Shown piece by piece: positions 18,500 to 26,865 of a stretch of DNA of 36,532 bases. Where the stretch lies: the NCBI GenBank assembly GCA_937907685.1, contig CALCXF010000004.1, positions 1 to 36,532 on the forward strand, in the 5' to 3' direction. Source of the stretch: an uncultured Nostocoides sp. Lineage in GTDB: Bacteria; Actinomycetota; Actinomycetes; Actinomycetales; Dermatophilaceae. Position numbers and translations under genes: made by a program. Every line of letters starts with the position of its first letter. Position 1 is the first letter of the stretch. Below the pieces are notes generated by a model, which was not told the origin of the DNA, searched no databases, and worked only from the letters and a program-made list of their open reading frames with translations.

Positions 18500-19769
18500 G
18501 GCTCACCTCCGCAGCTGTGCTCCGGCCATGCGACCAGTCGCCTTCGGTGGAGATCGGCTGCGCGGCAGCGCGGTCCGGCTCCTGGCGGATCAGAGGCTCG
18601 GTCACCGTGTAGGAGGCGGCGGTGAAGGCGAGCGTCACGAGGAGCAGGAAGGAGGTCGTCGCGTCGAAGAGGCCGCTCTCGAGGAACCCGCGCAGCGCGA
18701 GGAACGCGGTGAGGGCGATGGTCATGCCGCGCCAGTCGCGGTGCACGCGAAGGAGCCCGACGAGGATGGCGACGACCCAGAGGGCGCTGACGGCGAGACC
18801 GACCCGCCCGGACTGCACCAGGGCCGACACCCAGCTGCTGTCGAGCACCTGGGACGTCCAGGGCTGTCCCGCGACCTCGACCGTCTTCTGGGCGAGCCCT
18901 CCACCGAACCACGTGTGCCAGAACGACTGACCAGGCGCCATGGCGGCCTCCCAGGCGTACATGCGGTTGGCGAACGTCCCGAGCTGTGCCGCCCCGCCGT
19001 CCCCTCGGGTGAGCAGCTGGTCGACAGCCGTGCTGAGGGTGAGGAGGCCGAAGACCACCGCCACCACCCAGAGGACGGCTGCGGCCACGACCAGGCGGAC
19101 GCGGGTGGCGAACAGCGCGACGATGACCAGGGCGGTGGCCCCGGCCGCGAGGGACGTCCGGGACTGGGTGAACAGGACGACCGCGACGAAGCCGGCGACG
19201 ACCACGGCCGACGTCGGACGGTCCTCGCCGCGGAAGAAGCGGGCGACCACCCAGACGAGGCAGACCACTGCCAGGGCGGCCAGCTCGTTCGCGTGCAGCG
19301 GCGGCAGGCCTCCGTGGAGACGGCCGGTGGTGCCCAGGAGCAGAGTCGTCACCGTGGCGACCGACACGAGCACCCCGAAGGCGACGACGACCGCGTGCAG
19401 CACGTCCAGCGGACGGTACGTGCTGTGGAGGACGCCCACGATGAGGACCACCATGAGCACACGAACGGCCAGGACCGCCGTGGGAACGCCCCGGCCGTCG
19501 AAGGCGGCGCCCAGCACCGAGATGGCGAGGATGGTGGCGACCCAGACGAAGGGGGCAGCGGGGACATCGTGCACCTGTCCGCGCGCGCGTGCGACGAGCA
19601 GGGCAAGGCACAGGGCGATCGCGGTCAGGCCCGCCTTGGCCACGACGACCGGGTCGGCTCCCCCGGTGTAGAGGGCGTCGGCGCGCCACGGCACCAGCGC
19701 CGAGGCGGTCAGCAGGCAGACCACCAGGGCACCGGCGGGGGGCCAGGCACGAGGCATCGGCTCAGTCAC
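18492..19769 (-). CDS. Wzy/O-antigen-ligase-like polytopic membrane protein
   Basis: A 425-residue protein with about ten or more hydrophobic segments, a large loop in the second half (roughly RGDGGAAQLG to SSWVSALVQSG) and a soluble C-terminal tail. This is the layout of the Wzy/WaaL superfamily, which polymerises repeat units or transfers glycan chains outside the membrane. It sits in a Wzx/Wzy-type gene set, so a polymerase role is likely; a ligase role is possible. The GTG at 19769 overlaps the Wzz-like stop by eight bases. An ATG at 19757 behind a GGGGGG stretch is an alternative start, giving 421 residues. Confidence 0.8.
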   Translation of the reverse strand: MTEPMPRAWPPAGALVVCLLTASALVPWRADALYTGGADPVVVAKAGLTAIALCLALLVARARGQVHDVPAAPFVWVATILAISVLGAAFDGRGVPTAVLAVRVLMVVLIVGVLHSTYRPLDVLHAVVVAFGVLVSVATVTTLLLGTTGRLHGGLPPLHANELAALAVVCLVWVVARFFRGEDRPTSAVVVAGFVAVVLFTQSRTSLAAGATALVIVALFATRVRLVVAAAVLWVVAVVFGLLTLSTAVDQLLTRGDGGAAQLGTFANRMYAWEAAMAPGQSFWHTWFGGGLAQKTVEVAGQPWTSQVLDSSWVSALVQSGRVGLAVSALWVVAILVGLLRVHRDWRGMTIALTAFLALRGFLESGLFDATTSFLLLVTLAFTAASYTVTEPLIRQEPDRAAAQPISTEGDWSHGRSTAAEVSHA

Positions 19770-21060
19770 CCCCCACGCGCTTCCGGGCGTCGGGGGCGTC
19801 GGTGTCCTCCGCCGACGCGAGCGCCATGAGCGCGGTCTTGGGGCGGGATGCGCCCTGCGCGTCGAGAGCTTCGGTATGGGCGTCCTCCACCGACTTCTGG
19901 GCCTTCGGGCGGGTGAGGAGCTCGAGGTCACGCCGCCCCGGGGGGCCGCCGCTCGGCGCCGCCTCGGTCGTCTTCTTCATCCCTCCGGTCTCCTCGGCCG
20001 CGCCGGTGTCCCTCTCCGCCGCGGTGGCCTTGGTGGCCCCCCCTTCCGCGGGAGCGGGGGACTTCGCCGGCTTGGCCGCATCGGCGGCCCCGGTCGCCTC
20101 GGCCGCGTTCGGGGACCCGGCGTCCTTCCTGGACCCGGGGGACCCGGCCGCCTTCGTGGACCCGGTCGCCTCGGCCCCCTTGGCCGACCCCGCCGCCGCG
20201 GCCGCCTTCGTCGGCCCGGTGGACGCGGGCGTCCCGATCACCCGGCCGGCCTGGGTCGCCAACCGGACCGGGGACGGCTTCCTGTGTCCAGCTGCAGGGG
20301 ATACCTCGTCGACACCCTCCGGCTCCGGACCCGTCGCGTCGACCGCGTTCCCGGGCGGCGGCGCAGGGAGTGGCGCAGTGGTGGGTTCCGCCTGCGCGTG
20401 CGGATCAGGTGACGGTGAGACGACGGGCAAGGGACTCTGCCGACCGCGGCGGAACGACGACTGAGCTCGCAGCAGGAGGACCAGGCCCACACCTGCAGCC
20501 AACCCGGCGAGGAGGCCGAGCCCGCCCAGGACGAGCGGGGACGGCGTCGACGGAGCAGTCGGCACGGCAGCAGGCACCGCCTTCTGCACCGACACCTCGG
20601 AGTTCCCCGAGCCCTTCTTCTCGAGCGCGATGGCGTAGTCGGCCAGGAAGCCGGCGGCGCTGTCTGCCATCCGACGAGCGAGGTCAGGGGACTCGGCAGT
20701 GGCCGACACCTCGATGAGCGGTGTCTCGGTGGTGTTCGTGGCCGACAGCCTGGAGCGCAGCGCCGCCGTCGGGATGTCCAGGCCCAGCTCGGTCCGGGTC
20801 CGGTCCACCACCTGCGGTGAGGCGAGGAGCGTCGGGTACATGGCCGCCCGCTTCTCCGCCAGCTGGGCTGCCTGGTAGTACCCGTCCTCGTCCGGGGCGC
20901 CGGACATCACGACGAGCACGGCAGTGGAGGTGTAGGCGTCCGGTGTCGTGATCGCATAGGTCAGGCCCATGCCCAGGCCCACGAGGACGCACGCTGCGAG
21001 CAGCATCCAGCGCGCCAGCAGCTCCTTCGCCAGCGCCCCCACCGTCAGCACCTCGGTCAC
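19762..21060 (-). CDS. Wzz-like chain-length protein with long low-complexity tail
   Basis: The protein has 432 residues. A cytoplasmic start (TEVLTVGALAKELLARW), a first membrane helix (about 17-37), an extracellular region of about 145 residues and a second helix (about 187-210) give the Wzz/CapA polysaccharide co-polymerase layout, which sets glycan chain length. The remaining 220 or so residues are cytoplasmic, rich in Ala, Pro, Thr, Gly and Lys, and contain loosely repeated units such as ATGSTKAAGSPGSRKDAGSP. There is no Walker motif and no BY-kinase gene nearby, so tyrosine-kinase control is not evident here. The GTG start has GAGGAG six bases upstream and overlaps the preceding gene's stop by four bases. 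Confidence 0.85.
   Translation of the reverse strand: MTEVLTVGALAKELLARWMLLAACVLVGLGMGLTYAITTPDAYTSTAVLVVMSGAPDEDGYYQAAQLAEKRAAMYPTLLASPQVVDRTRTELGLDIPTAALRSRLSATNTTETPLIEVSATAESPDLARRMADSAAGFLADYAIALEKKGSGNSEVSVQKAVPAAVPTAPSTPSPLVLGGLGLLAGLAAGVGLVLLLRAQSSFRRGRQSPLPVVSPSPDPHAQAEPTTAPLPAPPPGNAVDATGPEPEGVDEVSPAAGHRKPSPVRLATQAGRVIGTPASTGPTKAAAAAGSAKGAEATGSTKAAGSPGSRKDAGSPNAAEATGAADAAKPAKSPAPAEGGATKATAAERDTGAAEETGGMKKTTEAAPSGGPPGRRDLELLTRPKAQKSVEDAHTEALDAQGASRPKTALMALASAEDTDAPDARKRVGGD
20030..20235 (-). repeat. Imperfect short repeats coding the low-complexity tail
   Basis: The stretch is built from loosely repeated units around GGACCCGG and GCCGCCTTCGT on the plus strand, without an exact period. 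It encodes the Ala/Gly/Ser/Thr/Lys-rich tail of the Wzz-like protein. Such DNA is prone to slippage, so tail length may vary between strains. The limits are approximate. Confidence 0.5.
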
Positions 21061-22004
21061 GGCGAGCTCCTCGCGGGCACCCGGCCCTCGGGTCGCCGGC
21101 GACCGGCCGGCTCCACCCAGAACTCGTCGACGAGGCGCCGGGTGTGCTGGATGTTCCGGGCACTGGAGGCACCGAACACGATGGACTCGAGGTTCGGCAG
21201 GGCACAGACCCACTCGATCGCCTCCTCGGCCGGGATGGCTCCCGAGGCGAACACGGACATCGCCACCGCGCGGAACGGGCGGCGTTCGAGGGCATCGAGG
21301 TACGCGTCGACCCCGCCGGACATGCGGAAGCCGAGCTTGTTGATGTTCGAGCAGACGAGCGGGTTCTCGACGCCGGCCGTCTCGAGGGCGTCCAGGAGCG
21401 CGGGGAGGTTCATCGTGATGAACCCCGGCTCGGCTCCATGACGCAGCCGCACGTGGTCCGCGAACATCGTGAAGGCGTCGTAGAACCCCAGCCCGAGCAG
21501 CAGGTCGACGACGACGTTCTGCATCCACACGACCGGGGTGCGCAGGCCCTCGAACATGCGCAGCTCGGCGTCGACGAGGAGGGTCGCCACACCCTCGACG
21601 TCCTTGGCCGCCAGCTGCCTCGTCCCTCGCAGGGCGGCGCCGAGCGAGCCCCCGTCGGGGAGGAATCGGCGCAACGTGCCGAGGATGCCGTCCTCGGTCA
21701 CCGCGTTCGCGTACTTGTGCGCGTAGGGCATGCAGGGCAGGAACACCATGTCCCCGTAGGCGGCGGGGTCGGCTCGGACGACGTCGCAGATCTCCCCCAC
21801 CCGGTCGTGCGTCGTGCACATGAAGGTGTGGATGCCCTCGTCCCGCGCGGCGTCGAGGACCGCCATCACGGCATCGAGCCGTTGGAACCGGAGCTGCTGG
21901 GCCCGGGCCTTCTCCTCGGACATGTGGTTGATGCCGAAGAACTGGTTGTCGCCCAGGAGGAGGCGGTCGAGGGCGTACTGGCCCGCAGGCCCTGAGCCGC
22001 TCAC
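21057..22004 (-). CDS. Aldo/keto-reductase-like TIM-barrel protein, unknown function
   Basis: The protein has 315 residues. It opens with LDRLLLGDNQFFGINHMSEE and has evenly spaced strand-like segments. It ends with SIVFGASSARNIQHTRRLVD, which recalls the cofactor-binding end of aldo/keto reductases (usual form: a Gly-Ala/Thr-Ser stretch then an Asn-hydrophobic pair). The usual AKR catalytic Asp-Tyr-Lys-His set is not obvious, so it may be a non-redox or diverged barrel. I recall similar proteins as hypothetical genes in polysaccharide clusters but know no function. It is coupled on both sides by GTGA overlaps (start with the Gfo/Idh gene, end with the Wzz-like gene). GGAGG precedes the GTG. 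A role in making or altering a sugar of the glycan is inferred from position. Confidence 0.75.
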   Translation of the reverse strand: MSGSGPAGQYALDRLLLGDNQFFGINHMSEEKARAQQLRFQRLDAVMAVLDAARDEGIHTFMCTTHDRVGEICDVVRADPAAYGDMVFLPCMPYAHKYANAVTEDGILGTLRRFLPDGGSLGAALRGTRQLAAKDVEGVATLLVDAELRMFEGLRTPVVWMQNVVVDLLLGLGFYDAFTMFADHVRLRHGAEPGFITMNLPALLDALETAGVENPLVCSNINKLGFRMSGGVDAYLDALERRPFRAVAMSVFASGAIPAEEAIEWVCALPNLESIVFGASSARNIQHTRRLVDEFWVEPAGRRRPEGRVPARSSP

Positions 22005-23188
22005 GCCGACCTCCGGAGTCCGGCGAGGCTTCCCGCCACGGAGCGAAGCATGACGGCCAGCGGTGCGGGCTGACCGTTCCGGTGCCGGCTCGACGGGGTC
22101 CGGCCGTTCACCGCGGGCGAGCCCACGGCGGGAAGGCTGACCTGCGAACTGGTCGTGGTGGTCTCCGCGCCGTCCGGAGCCCCGTCGGCCACCCGGATGG
22201 CGGCGATGAGCCGGTCGGTGGACAGCGCCGTGGCGAAGGTCGACCGTCCCGCCACCTCGTGGCTCGCGACGCGTCGCACGAAGTCCTCGAGCTGGGCCGA
22301 GTACTCCTCGCCGCGCACGTAGAAGGCCGGCGCCGGCGTGAGGTCCGTGCCGAACCGCACGTTCCAGCCCGGTTCGTACCCCTCCGGCACCGGACCGTTG
22401 CCCGAGAGGTGCACCTGCACCTCCTGGCGGTCCGCGAAGATCCGACCCTTCTCACCCCACAGGGTGAGCCGCGTCGACATCTTCCGCTGCGACCCGTCGG
22501 ACCAGTCGACGTTGAGGACCGCCGTGGCACCGGGGTAGGCGATGGTCGCCGCGACGGCGTCATCGGTCTCACTGGAGTGGATGCTCGTCAGGCGCGCGCC
22601 GCGGACCCCCAAGGGCTCTCCGAGGTACCACGTGAGGAGGTCCAGCGGGTGTGCGGCGTAGTCGTACAGGCTGCCGCCACCCGACCCGCGCCGCGACCGC
22701 CAGGACCGGCCGGCCGGCCTGAGCACGACCGGACCGTACGCCTCGGCGAGGACGCTGCGGACGCGGCCGATCGCGCCGAGGTCGAGGAGCCGGCGAACCT
22801 CGCAGAACGTCCCGACGTAGCGGTTGTGGTAGCCGACCTGGGTCACGACGCCTCGGGCCTCGGCCAGCCGGGTCAGCTCGGCGCCCTCGACCGGGTCGAG
22901 CACCAGGGGTTTCTCGCAGAACACGTGGATCCCGCGCTCCACCGCAGCCCGGACCATGGGACCGTGCAGGTGCGTGGGGGTGGCGATGACGACGGCCTCG
23001 GGCGCGGCCCGGCGGAGCATGTCCGCGTAGTCGGTGAACGTCGGGATGCCGGTGTACTTCTCGAGCACGTCCAGCACGTAGCCGGCGGAGTCGCACACCC
23101 CCACGAGCTCGACATCGGGAAGCGGGCGGAGAAGCGAGAGGTGCGAGAGGCCCATCTTCCCGAGGCCTACGAGGGCGATCCGTGTCAT
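22001..23188 (-). CDS. Gfo/Idh/MocA family oxidoreductase
   Basis: A 395-residue NAD(P)-dependent sugar or cyclitol dehydrogenase. The Rossmann fold begins RIALVGLGKMGLSHL (GxGxxG) and the family motif appears as VFCEKPLVLD, whose lysine takes part in catalysis. YDYAAHPLDLLTWYLG carries the conserved His region. Family members oxidise sugars, nucleotide sugars or inositols, so it probably makes or modifies a residue for this polysaccharide. The ATG at 23188 is chosen over a longer frame because AGGA lies at a good distance and the ATGA overlap couples it to the DUF1972 glycosyltransferase. The last 60 or so residues are a variable, low-complexity end. Confidence 0.9.
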   Translation of the reverse strand: MTRIALVGLGKMGLSHLSLLRPLPDVELVGVCDSAGYVLDVLEKYTGIPTFTDYADMLRRAAPEAVVIATPTHLHGPMVRAAVERGIHVFCEKPLVLDPVEGAELTRLAEARGVVTQVGYHNRYVGTFCEVRRLLDLGAIGRVRSVLAEAYGPVVLRPAGRSWRSRRGSGGGSLYDYAAHPLDLLTWYLGEPLGVRGARLTSIHSSETDDAVAATIAYPGATAVLNVDWSDGSQRKMSTRLTLWGEKGRIFADRQEVQVHLSGNGPVPEGYEPGWNVRFGTDLTPAPAFYVRGEEYSAQLEDFVRRVASHEVAGRSTFATALSTDRLIAAIRVADGAPDGAETTTTSSQVSLPAVGSPAVNGRTPSSRHRNGQPAPLAVMLRSVAGSLAGLRRSA

Positions 23189-24327
23189 CTGACGGTTCCT
23201 GTCTGTGGGGTTCGGCTGCTGCGTCCCAGCGCTGCATGGAGGACCGCCTCGTACTGGGAACCGATGTGGTCCCAGGTGAACTCGGCGGCGTGGCGGGCAC
23301 GGGCGCACTCGCCGAGCCGTGTGAGGGTCGGTCGGTCCTCGAGGACTGCTGCGAGGTGGTGGTCGAGCTCGTCCTCGTCGTCGAAGAAGAGCGCGCCGCC
23401 CCCCGCGACCCAGGTGTTGTAGACGTTGCGACGGGCCAGGACGGGGTTGCCGGCCGCCATGGCCTCCACCAGGGACGGGTTCGTCCCTCCCACGGTGTGG
23501 CCGTGGAGGTAGAGGCGACCGTGTCGCCGAAGCGACCCGACCACCGCGGGGTCGTGGAGAGCGCCGAGGAAGCGCACCTCCCCACCCGCCGCACGCAGCA
23601 CCTCGCGGTGGTAGGGGTCGTCGGGGCGGTAGTCACCGAGGACCGCGAGCGTCAGCCCCCTCGGCCGCCGGGACCAGGCCCGGACGATCTGGAGGCAGGA
23701 GTTCTCCGGGATGGGCCGGCAGATCATCGTGGTGAACCGCCCCGGCTCCAGGCCGAGATCGACGAGGGGCGCGATCGAGGCGTCGTCCACCGGGTGCGCG
23801 CCATAGGTGATGGTGTGCACCCGCGAGGCGCCGAAGTGGCGGCTGAGGTAGTCGTGGATCACCGGATGGTCCGCGACCAGGGCGTTCCCGACGAACCCGG
23901 CGAAGCGCTCGTTGGCGAGGAGGATGCCCTGGCGGACCAGGCCCCACCGCCGTCGGGTCCACTCCATCCCGTCCATGTTGATGACGTTCGGGATGCCGCG
24001 GAGGCGCTGCCCGACGTTGAGGACGCCGGTGTTGTATCCGAACGTCAGGCACACGTCGTCCGCGGTGGCCGAGGCCAGGACGTGCCGGATGCAGCGAAGG
24101 TCGAAGGACGCCGTGCCCCTCCACCCGGCCAGCGGCTCGGGCACGAGGACGCGGGTGAGCCCGTGCCAGTGATCCTCCGTGACGGCCCCCGTGCCAGGGA
24201 TCTGGCAGTAGACGAGGACGTCCCACCCCTGACTCGCGAGGAAGAGACCGACCTCCTGGGCCGCGGTCTCGAAACCGCCGTATGCCGCGGGCACACCGTG
24301 GGTGCCGAGGATGCGCACCCGCTTCAC
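23185..24327 (-). CDS. DUF1972 glycosyltransferase (GT4-like)
   Basis: A 380-residue GT-B glycosyltransferase. The N-terminus RVRILGTHGVPAAYGGFET is diagnostic of the DUF1972 group, many members of which are annotated as rhamnosyltransferases. The second domain has GTNPSLVEAMAAGNPV in the donor-binding site. It likely adds a deoxyhexose or similar sugar to the lipid-linked intermediate; the donor is not known, and no dTDP-rhamnose genes are in the window. The GTG at 24327 has GAGG upstream and overlaps the cytidylyltransferase stop by four bases. The open frame reaches 24546 but that part is only the mirror of the upstream gene. Confidence 0.9.
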   Translation of the reverse strand: MKRVRILGTHGVPAAYGGFETAAQEVGLFLASQGWDVLVYCQIPGTGAVTEDHWHGLTRVLVPEPLAGWRGTASFDLRCIRHVLASATADDVCLTFGYNTGVLNVGQRLRGIPNVINMDGMEWTRRRWGLVRQGILLANERFAGFVGNALVADHPVIHDYLSRHFGASRVHTITYGAHPVDDASIAPLVDLGLEPGRFTTMICRPIPENSCLQIVRAWSRRPRGLTLAVLGDYRPDDPYHREVLRAAGGEVRFLGALHDPAVVGSLRRHGRLYLHGHTVGGTNPSLVEAMAAGNPVLARRNVYNTWVAGGGALFFDDEDELDHHLAAVLEDRPTLTRLGECARARHAAEFTWDHIGSQYEAVLHAALGRSSRTPQTGTVR

Positions 24328-24809
24328 GACGGCACCTCGGCGACGACTCCGCCGTTCGCGGCGACGAGCTCGTCGGACAGCCCGCCGAGCACGCCACGAA
24401 GCATCGTGCTGGACGTGTGGCGGGTGTAGGGAAAGTAGTGGACCCGCGCCCGCACCGTTGCGAGGTCGCGCTCGAGCTTTCGGCCACGCTCGGTCTTCGC
24501 CCAGTCGTCCCCCTTGAAAACGACGTCGAAGCCGATGTCGCGCCACGAGTCGAACTTGTCCCGGTGGACGTCGACGACGACCTCGTCCACGTCCCGCAGG
24601 GCAGCCACGATCTCCATCCGCTCGTCCAGGGGCACCACGGGCGGGCGACCCTTGACCGCGGTCACCACCTCGTCGGTCACCACACCCACGATGAGGTGGT
24701 CGCAGTGCGGTCGTGCCGCCGCGATGACGTTGAGGTGGCCGACGTGGAACATGTCGAAGACGCCGGGCACGTATCCGCGGACCGACCGGGGCGGCTGGAG
24801 CGGGTTCAT
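24324..24809 (-). CDS. TagD-like cytidylyltransferase
   Basis: A 161-residue nucleotidyltransferase of the HxGH superfamily. VPGVFDMFHVGHLNVI (14-29) holds the HVGH nucleotide-binding motif. HTSSTMLR near residue 130 matches the second signature (ISSTxxR type), and FKGDDWAKTERG lies between. Close families make CDP-glycerol, CDP-ethanolamine, CDP-choline or ADP-heptose. With a CDP-alcohol phosphotransferase gene directly upstream, sharing four bases, CTP plus a phospho-alcohol is the natural reading, giving a CDP-alcohol donor. Which alcohol is unknown. GGAG precedes the ATG at 24809. Confidence 0.85.
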   Translation of the reverse strand: MNPLQPPRSVRGYVPGVFDMFHVGHLNVIAAARPHCDHLIVGVVTDEVVTAVKGRPPVVPLDERMEIVAALRDVDEVVVDVHRDKFDSWRDIGFDVVFKGDDWAKTERGRKLERDLATVRARVHYFPYTRHTSSTMLRGVLGGLSDELVAANGGVVAEVPS

Positions 24810-25582
24810 GGTCGTGCTCCCTGTGGAGCCAGACCGCGCAGCTGCCGGGTCCACCGAAGGGCTGCGATCAGAAGAAGGACGGAGCTCCCGACCGCCAGGA
24901 GCCCGTACGCGGGGAAGAACGCCGCCGGCCAGCCGAAGAGGAGGAAGACCAGGCACAGCAGCCCGTAGTCGGTCGGGAGCACGAGCACCGCCCGGAGCAG
25001 GTCGGATGCCGTCGAGCCCGGGCGGTCCTTGGGCAGCCCGGCGGACCGACGGAGCTGGTCGGTGAGGATCATGCCGAAGAACGTCACGCTGGCGACGACG
25101 CCGAAGACGAGCGCGATCACCACCGGGAGGCGTGACGGGCCCGTGTGGCTCAGCGCACTCCACGCGACGGCGGCATGCAGGGACGCCACCTTCGCCGCAT
25201 CGATCATGTGGTCGAGCCACTCGCCGAACGGTGAGCCGCCGCCCGTCGCCCGGGCCACCTGACCGTCAGCGGAGTCCAGGCCGTAGCCGATGACCAGGAG
25301 GGTCGTGACCGCCACCGCGACGGTGGTCGACGGCGTGGCGACGGCGATGACCCCGATGGCGGCGAAGGAGAACGCGGCGCTGACCATCGACACCGTGTTG
25401 GGAGTCACGCCGAGCAACAGCGCCAGGACCGCGAGACCTCGGCCGAGGCGGCGGTTGACGAGACGTGAGTACAGCGGGGTGCCGGGCGAGGCCTTCTGCG
25501 CTCCGCTCAGCAGGGCCAGCGCCTCGCCGGACGTGAGGCGGCGGCCGGTTCCGACGGCACGGGCCGGTGTTCGTCGTGTCAT
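24806..25582 (-). CDS. CDP-alcohol phosphotransferase (membrane)
   Basis: A 258-residue integral membrane enzyme of the CDP-alcohol phosphatidyltransferase family. It transfers a phospho-alcohol from a CDP carrier to a hydroxyl acceptor, releasing CMP. The complete motif D-x2-DG-x2-AR-x8-G-x3-D-x3-D is visible in DSADGQVARA ... GEWLDHMID (about 105-131). About six hydrophobic segments follow TPNTVSMVSA. Most family members make phospholipids. Here it is locked into a polysaccharide operon with a dedicated cytidylyltransferase, so I infer that it decorates the glycan or its lipid carrier. The ATG at 25582 has GGAAGG upstream and an ATGA overlap with the flippase-like gene; the long upstream frame is only a shadow. 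Confidence 0.9.
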   Translation of the reverse strand: MTRRTPARAVGTGRRLTSGEALALLSGAQKASPGTPLYSRLVNRRLGRGLAVLALLLGVTPNTVSMVSAAFSFAAIGVIAVATPSTTVAVAVTTLLVIGYGLDSADGQVARATGGGSPFGEWLDHMIDAAKVASLHAAVAWSALSHTGPSRLPVVIALVFGVVASVTFFGMILTDQLRRSAGLPKDRPGSTASDLLRAVLVLPTDYGLLCLVFLLFGWPAAFFPAYGLLAVGSSVLLLIAALRWTRQLRGLAPQGARP

Positions 25583-26865
25583 GGGCGGGCCTTCCCGGGC
25601 GTCGGGTGGTCGCCGACCAGGAGGAGCCGTCGGATGAGCAGCCCTCCGGCGAGTGGCCCTGCTGCCAGGACGTAGGGGGTGACCGAGGGCGGCGCGGCGA
25701 AGACGACGAGGAGCACCGCGAGCAGCCCGACACCGATCAGGGCGTCGAGGCACCTCAGCGCGAGGACCTCCCGTTGCCTTCCGCGGGTCACCGCAGCTGC
25801 CGCGAAGGGCTGCATGGTCCCGACGGCGGCGGCGAAGGCGGCCCAGCCGAGGACCGTCCAGGGGTGCACGTCGACTCGGGGTCCCACCACGACGTGCCCG
25901 ACGAGCGCCGCGCTCGTGGCGAGGAGCACGCCGAGCACGAGGGCCGTCACCGACAGGCGCGTCGCCGCGCGGGCGGCCGCCCGTCGCAGGTCGCCCAGCG
26001 GCATCGCGCGGTCCCGTGCGAAGGCCGCGAGCAGGTAGGAGCCGAGCCCCTGCACGAGGAGCAGCGACGGAGCTCCGAAGATCCGAGCCGCCTCGACCTC
26101 GCCGAGAGCGGCCGACCCCCCGACCGAGAGCACGAGAAGCCTCGTGACGGTCAGTCCGAGGGGCGTCACGGCGACCTGCGCGCCCCGCCAACCCCCGAAG
26201 GAGAGCACCTCTCTCATCGCCGCACCCCGCAGGCCCGCCACGCGGCGCTCCTCACGGGGGAGCAGGAGGAGCGCGCATGCCACACCGGCGGCCTGGCCGC
26301 CTGCCACGGCGAGGAAGAAGAGCCGGAGGTCCAGCGCCCCGAGAGCCGCCGCGGCGCCGAGGACGCCGATGGTGGTGGTGACTGCGGTGCCGTCGACCAG
26401 GAGGAGGGTCCAGAACCTCATCCTCGCCATGAACACCCGCCGCAGCACCTCCTCCCACTGGAAGGCGAGCGTGGCCAGGAACAACGCCGTGGCCTCGGCC
26501 ACCGATAGCACGCCGCCGGCCGCGAGTGCCACGGCGGAGACGGTGGCCCCCACGACGGACAGCACGACGCCCCACACCTGGAGCCCGGCCCTGATCCGTC
26601 GGTCGTGCCGGTCGAGCACGGTGAGGGAGTCACCGACGACTCCACTCGTGACTGCTGTCGTGAGGATCATGACGCCGAGGCACAGGGACACCACGCCGAG
26701 CCCGGAGGCACCGAGGGCGTGCGCCGCGACGAGCTGGAGCCCGAAGCTGCCAGCCGCCTGGGCGAGCTGCGCGACCCCCGCACCGACGGCCGGCCTCCGC
26801 CAGACAGGCTGCCCGACCGGGGGTGCTGCCGCCCGGTCCCGGACCGACGTCGCCGGGCGCCTCAT
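25579..26865 (-). CDS. Wzx-like polysaccharide flippase
   Basis: A 428-residue membrane protein with about 12 hydrophobic segments and short basic loops, starting AVGAGVAQLAQAAGSFGLQLVAA in two parts as in the MOP/Wzx fold. By context it should flip the finished lipid-linked repeat unit from the inside to the outside of the membrane. The sequence itself is not strongly diagnostic: no short motif defines Wzx, so the call rests on topology and place in the operon. GGAGG nine bases upstream supports the ATG at 26865, and ATGA overlaps join it to its neighbours on both sides. Confidence 0.75.
   Translation of the reverse strand: MRRPATSVRDRAAAPPVGQPVWRRPAVGAGVAQLAQAAGSFGLQLVAAHALGASGLGVVSLCLGVMILTTAVTSGVVGDSLTVLDRHDRRIRAGLQVWGVVLSVVGATVSAVALAAGGVLSVAEATALFLATLAFQWEEVLRRVFMARMRFWTLLLVDGTAVTTTIGVLGAAAALGALDLRLFFLAVAGGQAAGVACALLLLPREERRVAGLRGAAMREVLSFGGWRGAQVAVTPLGLTVTRLLVLSVGGSAALGEVEAARIFGAPSLLLVQGLGSYLLAAFARDRAMPLGDLRRAAARAATRLSVTALVLGVLLATSAALVGHVVVGPRVDVHPWTVLGWAAFAAAVGTMQPFAAAAVTRGRQREVLALRCLDALIGVGLLAVLLVVFAAPPSVTPYVLAAGPLAGGLLIRRLLLVGDHPTPGKARP

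Noticed and set aside
19762-21819. A 685-residue version of the Wzz-like protein
   Set aside because: Its first 250 or so residues are the off-frame reading of the aldo/keto-reductase-like gene. A GTG with a good ribosome site and a GTGA overlap marks the start at 21060.
24324-24809. Naming the cytidylyltransferase tagD (CDP-glycerol)
   Set aside because: The HxGH family covers several substrates, and the partner phosphotransferase does not fit the usual CDP-glycerol polymerase route, so the alcohol is left open.
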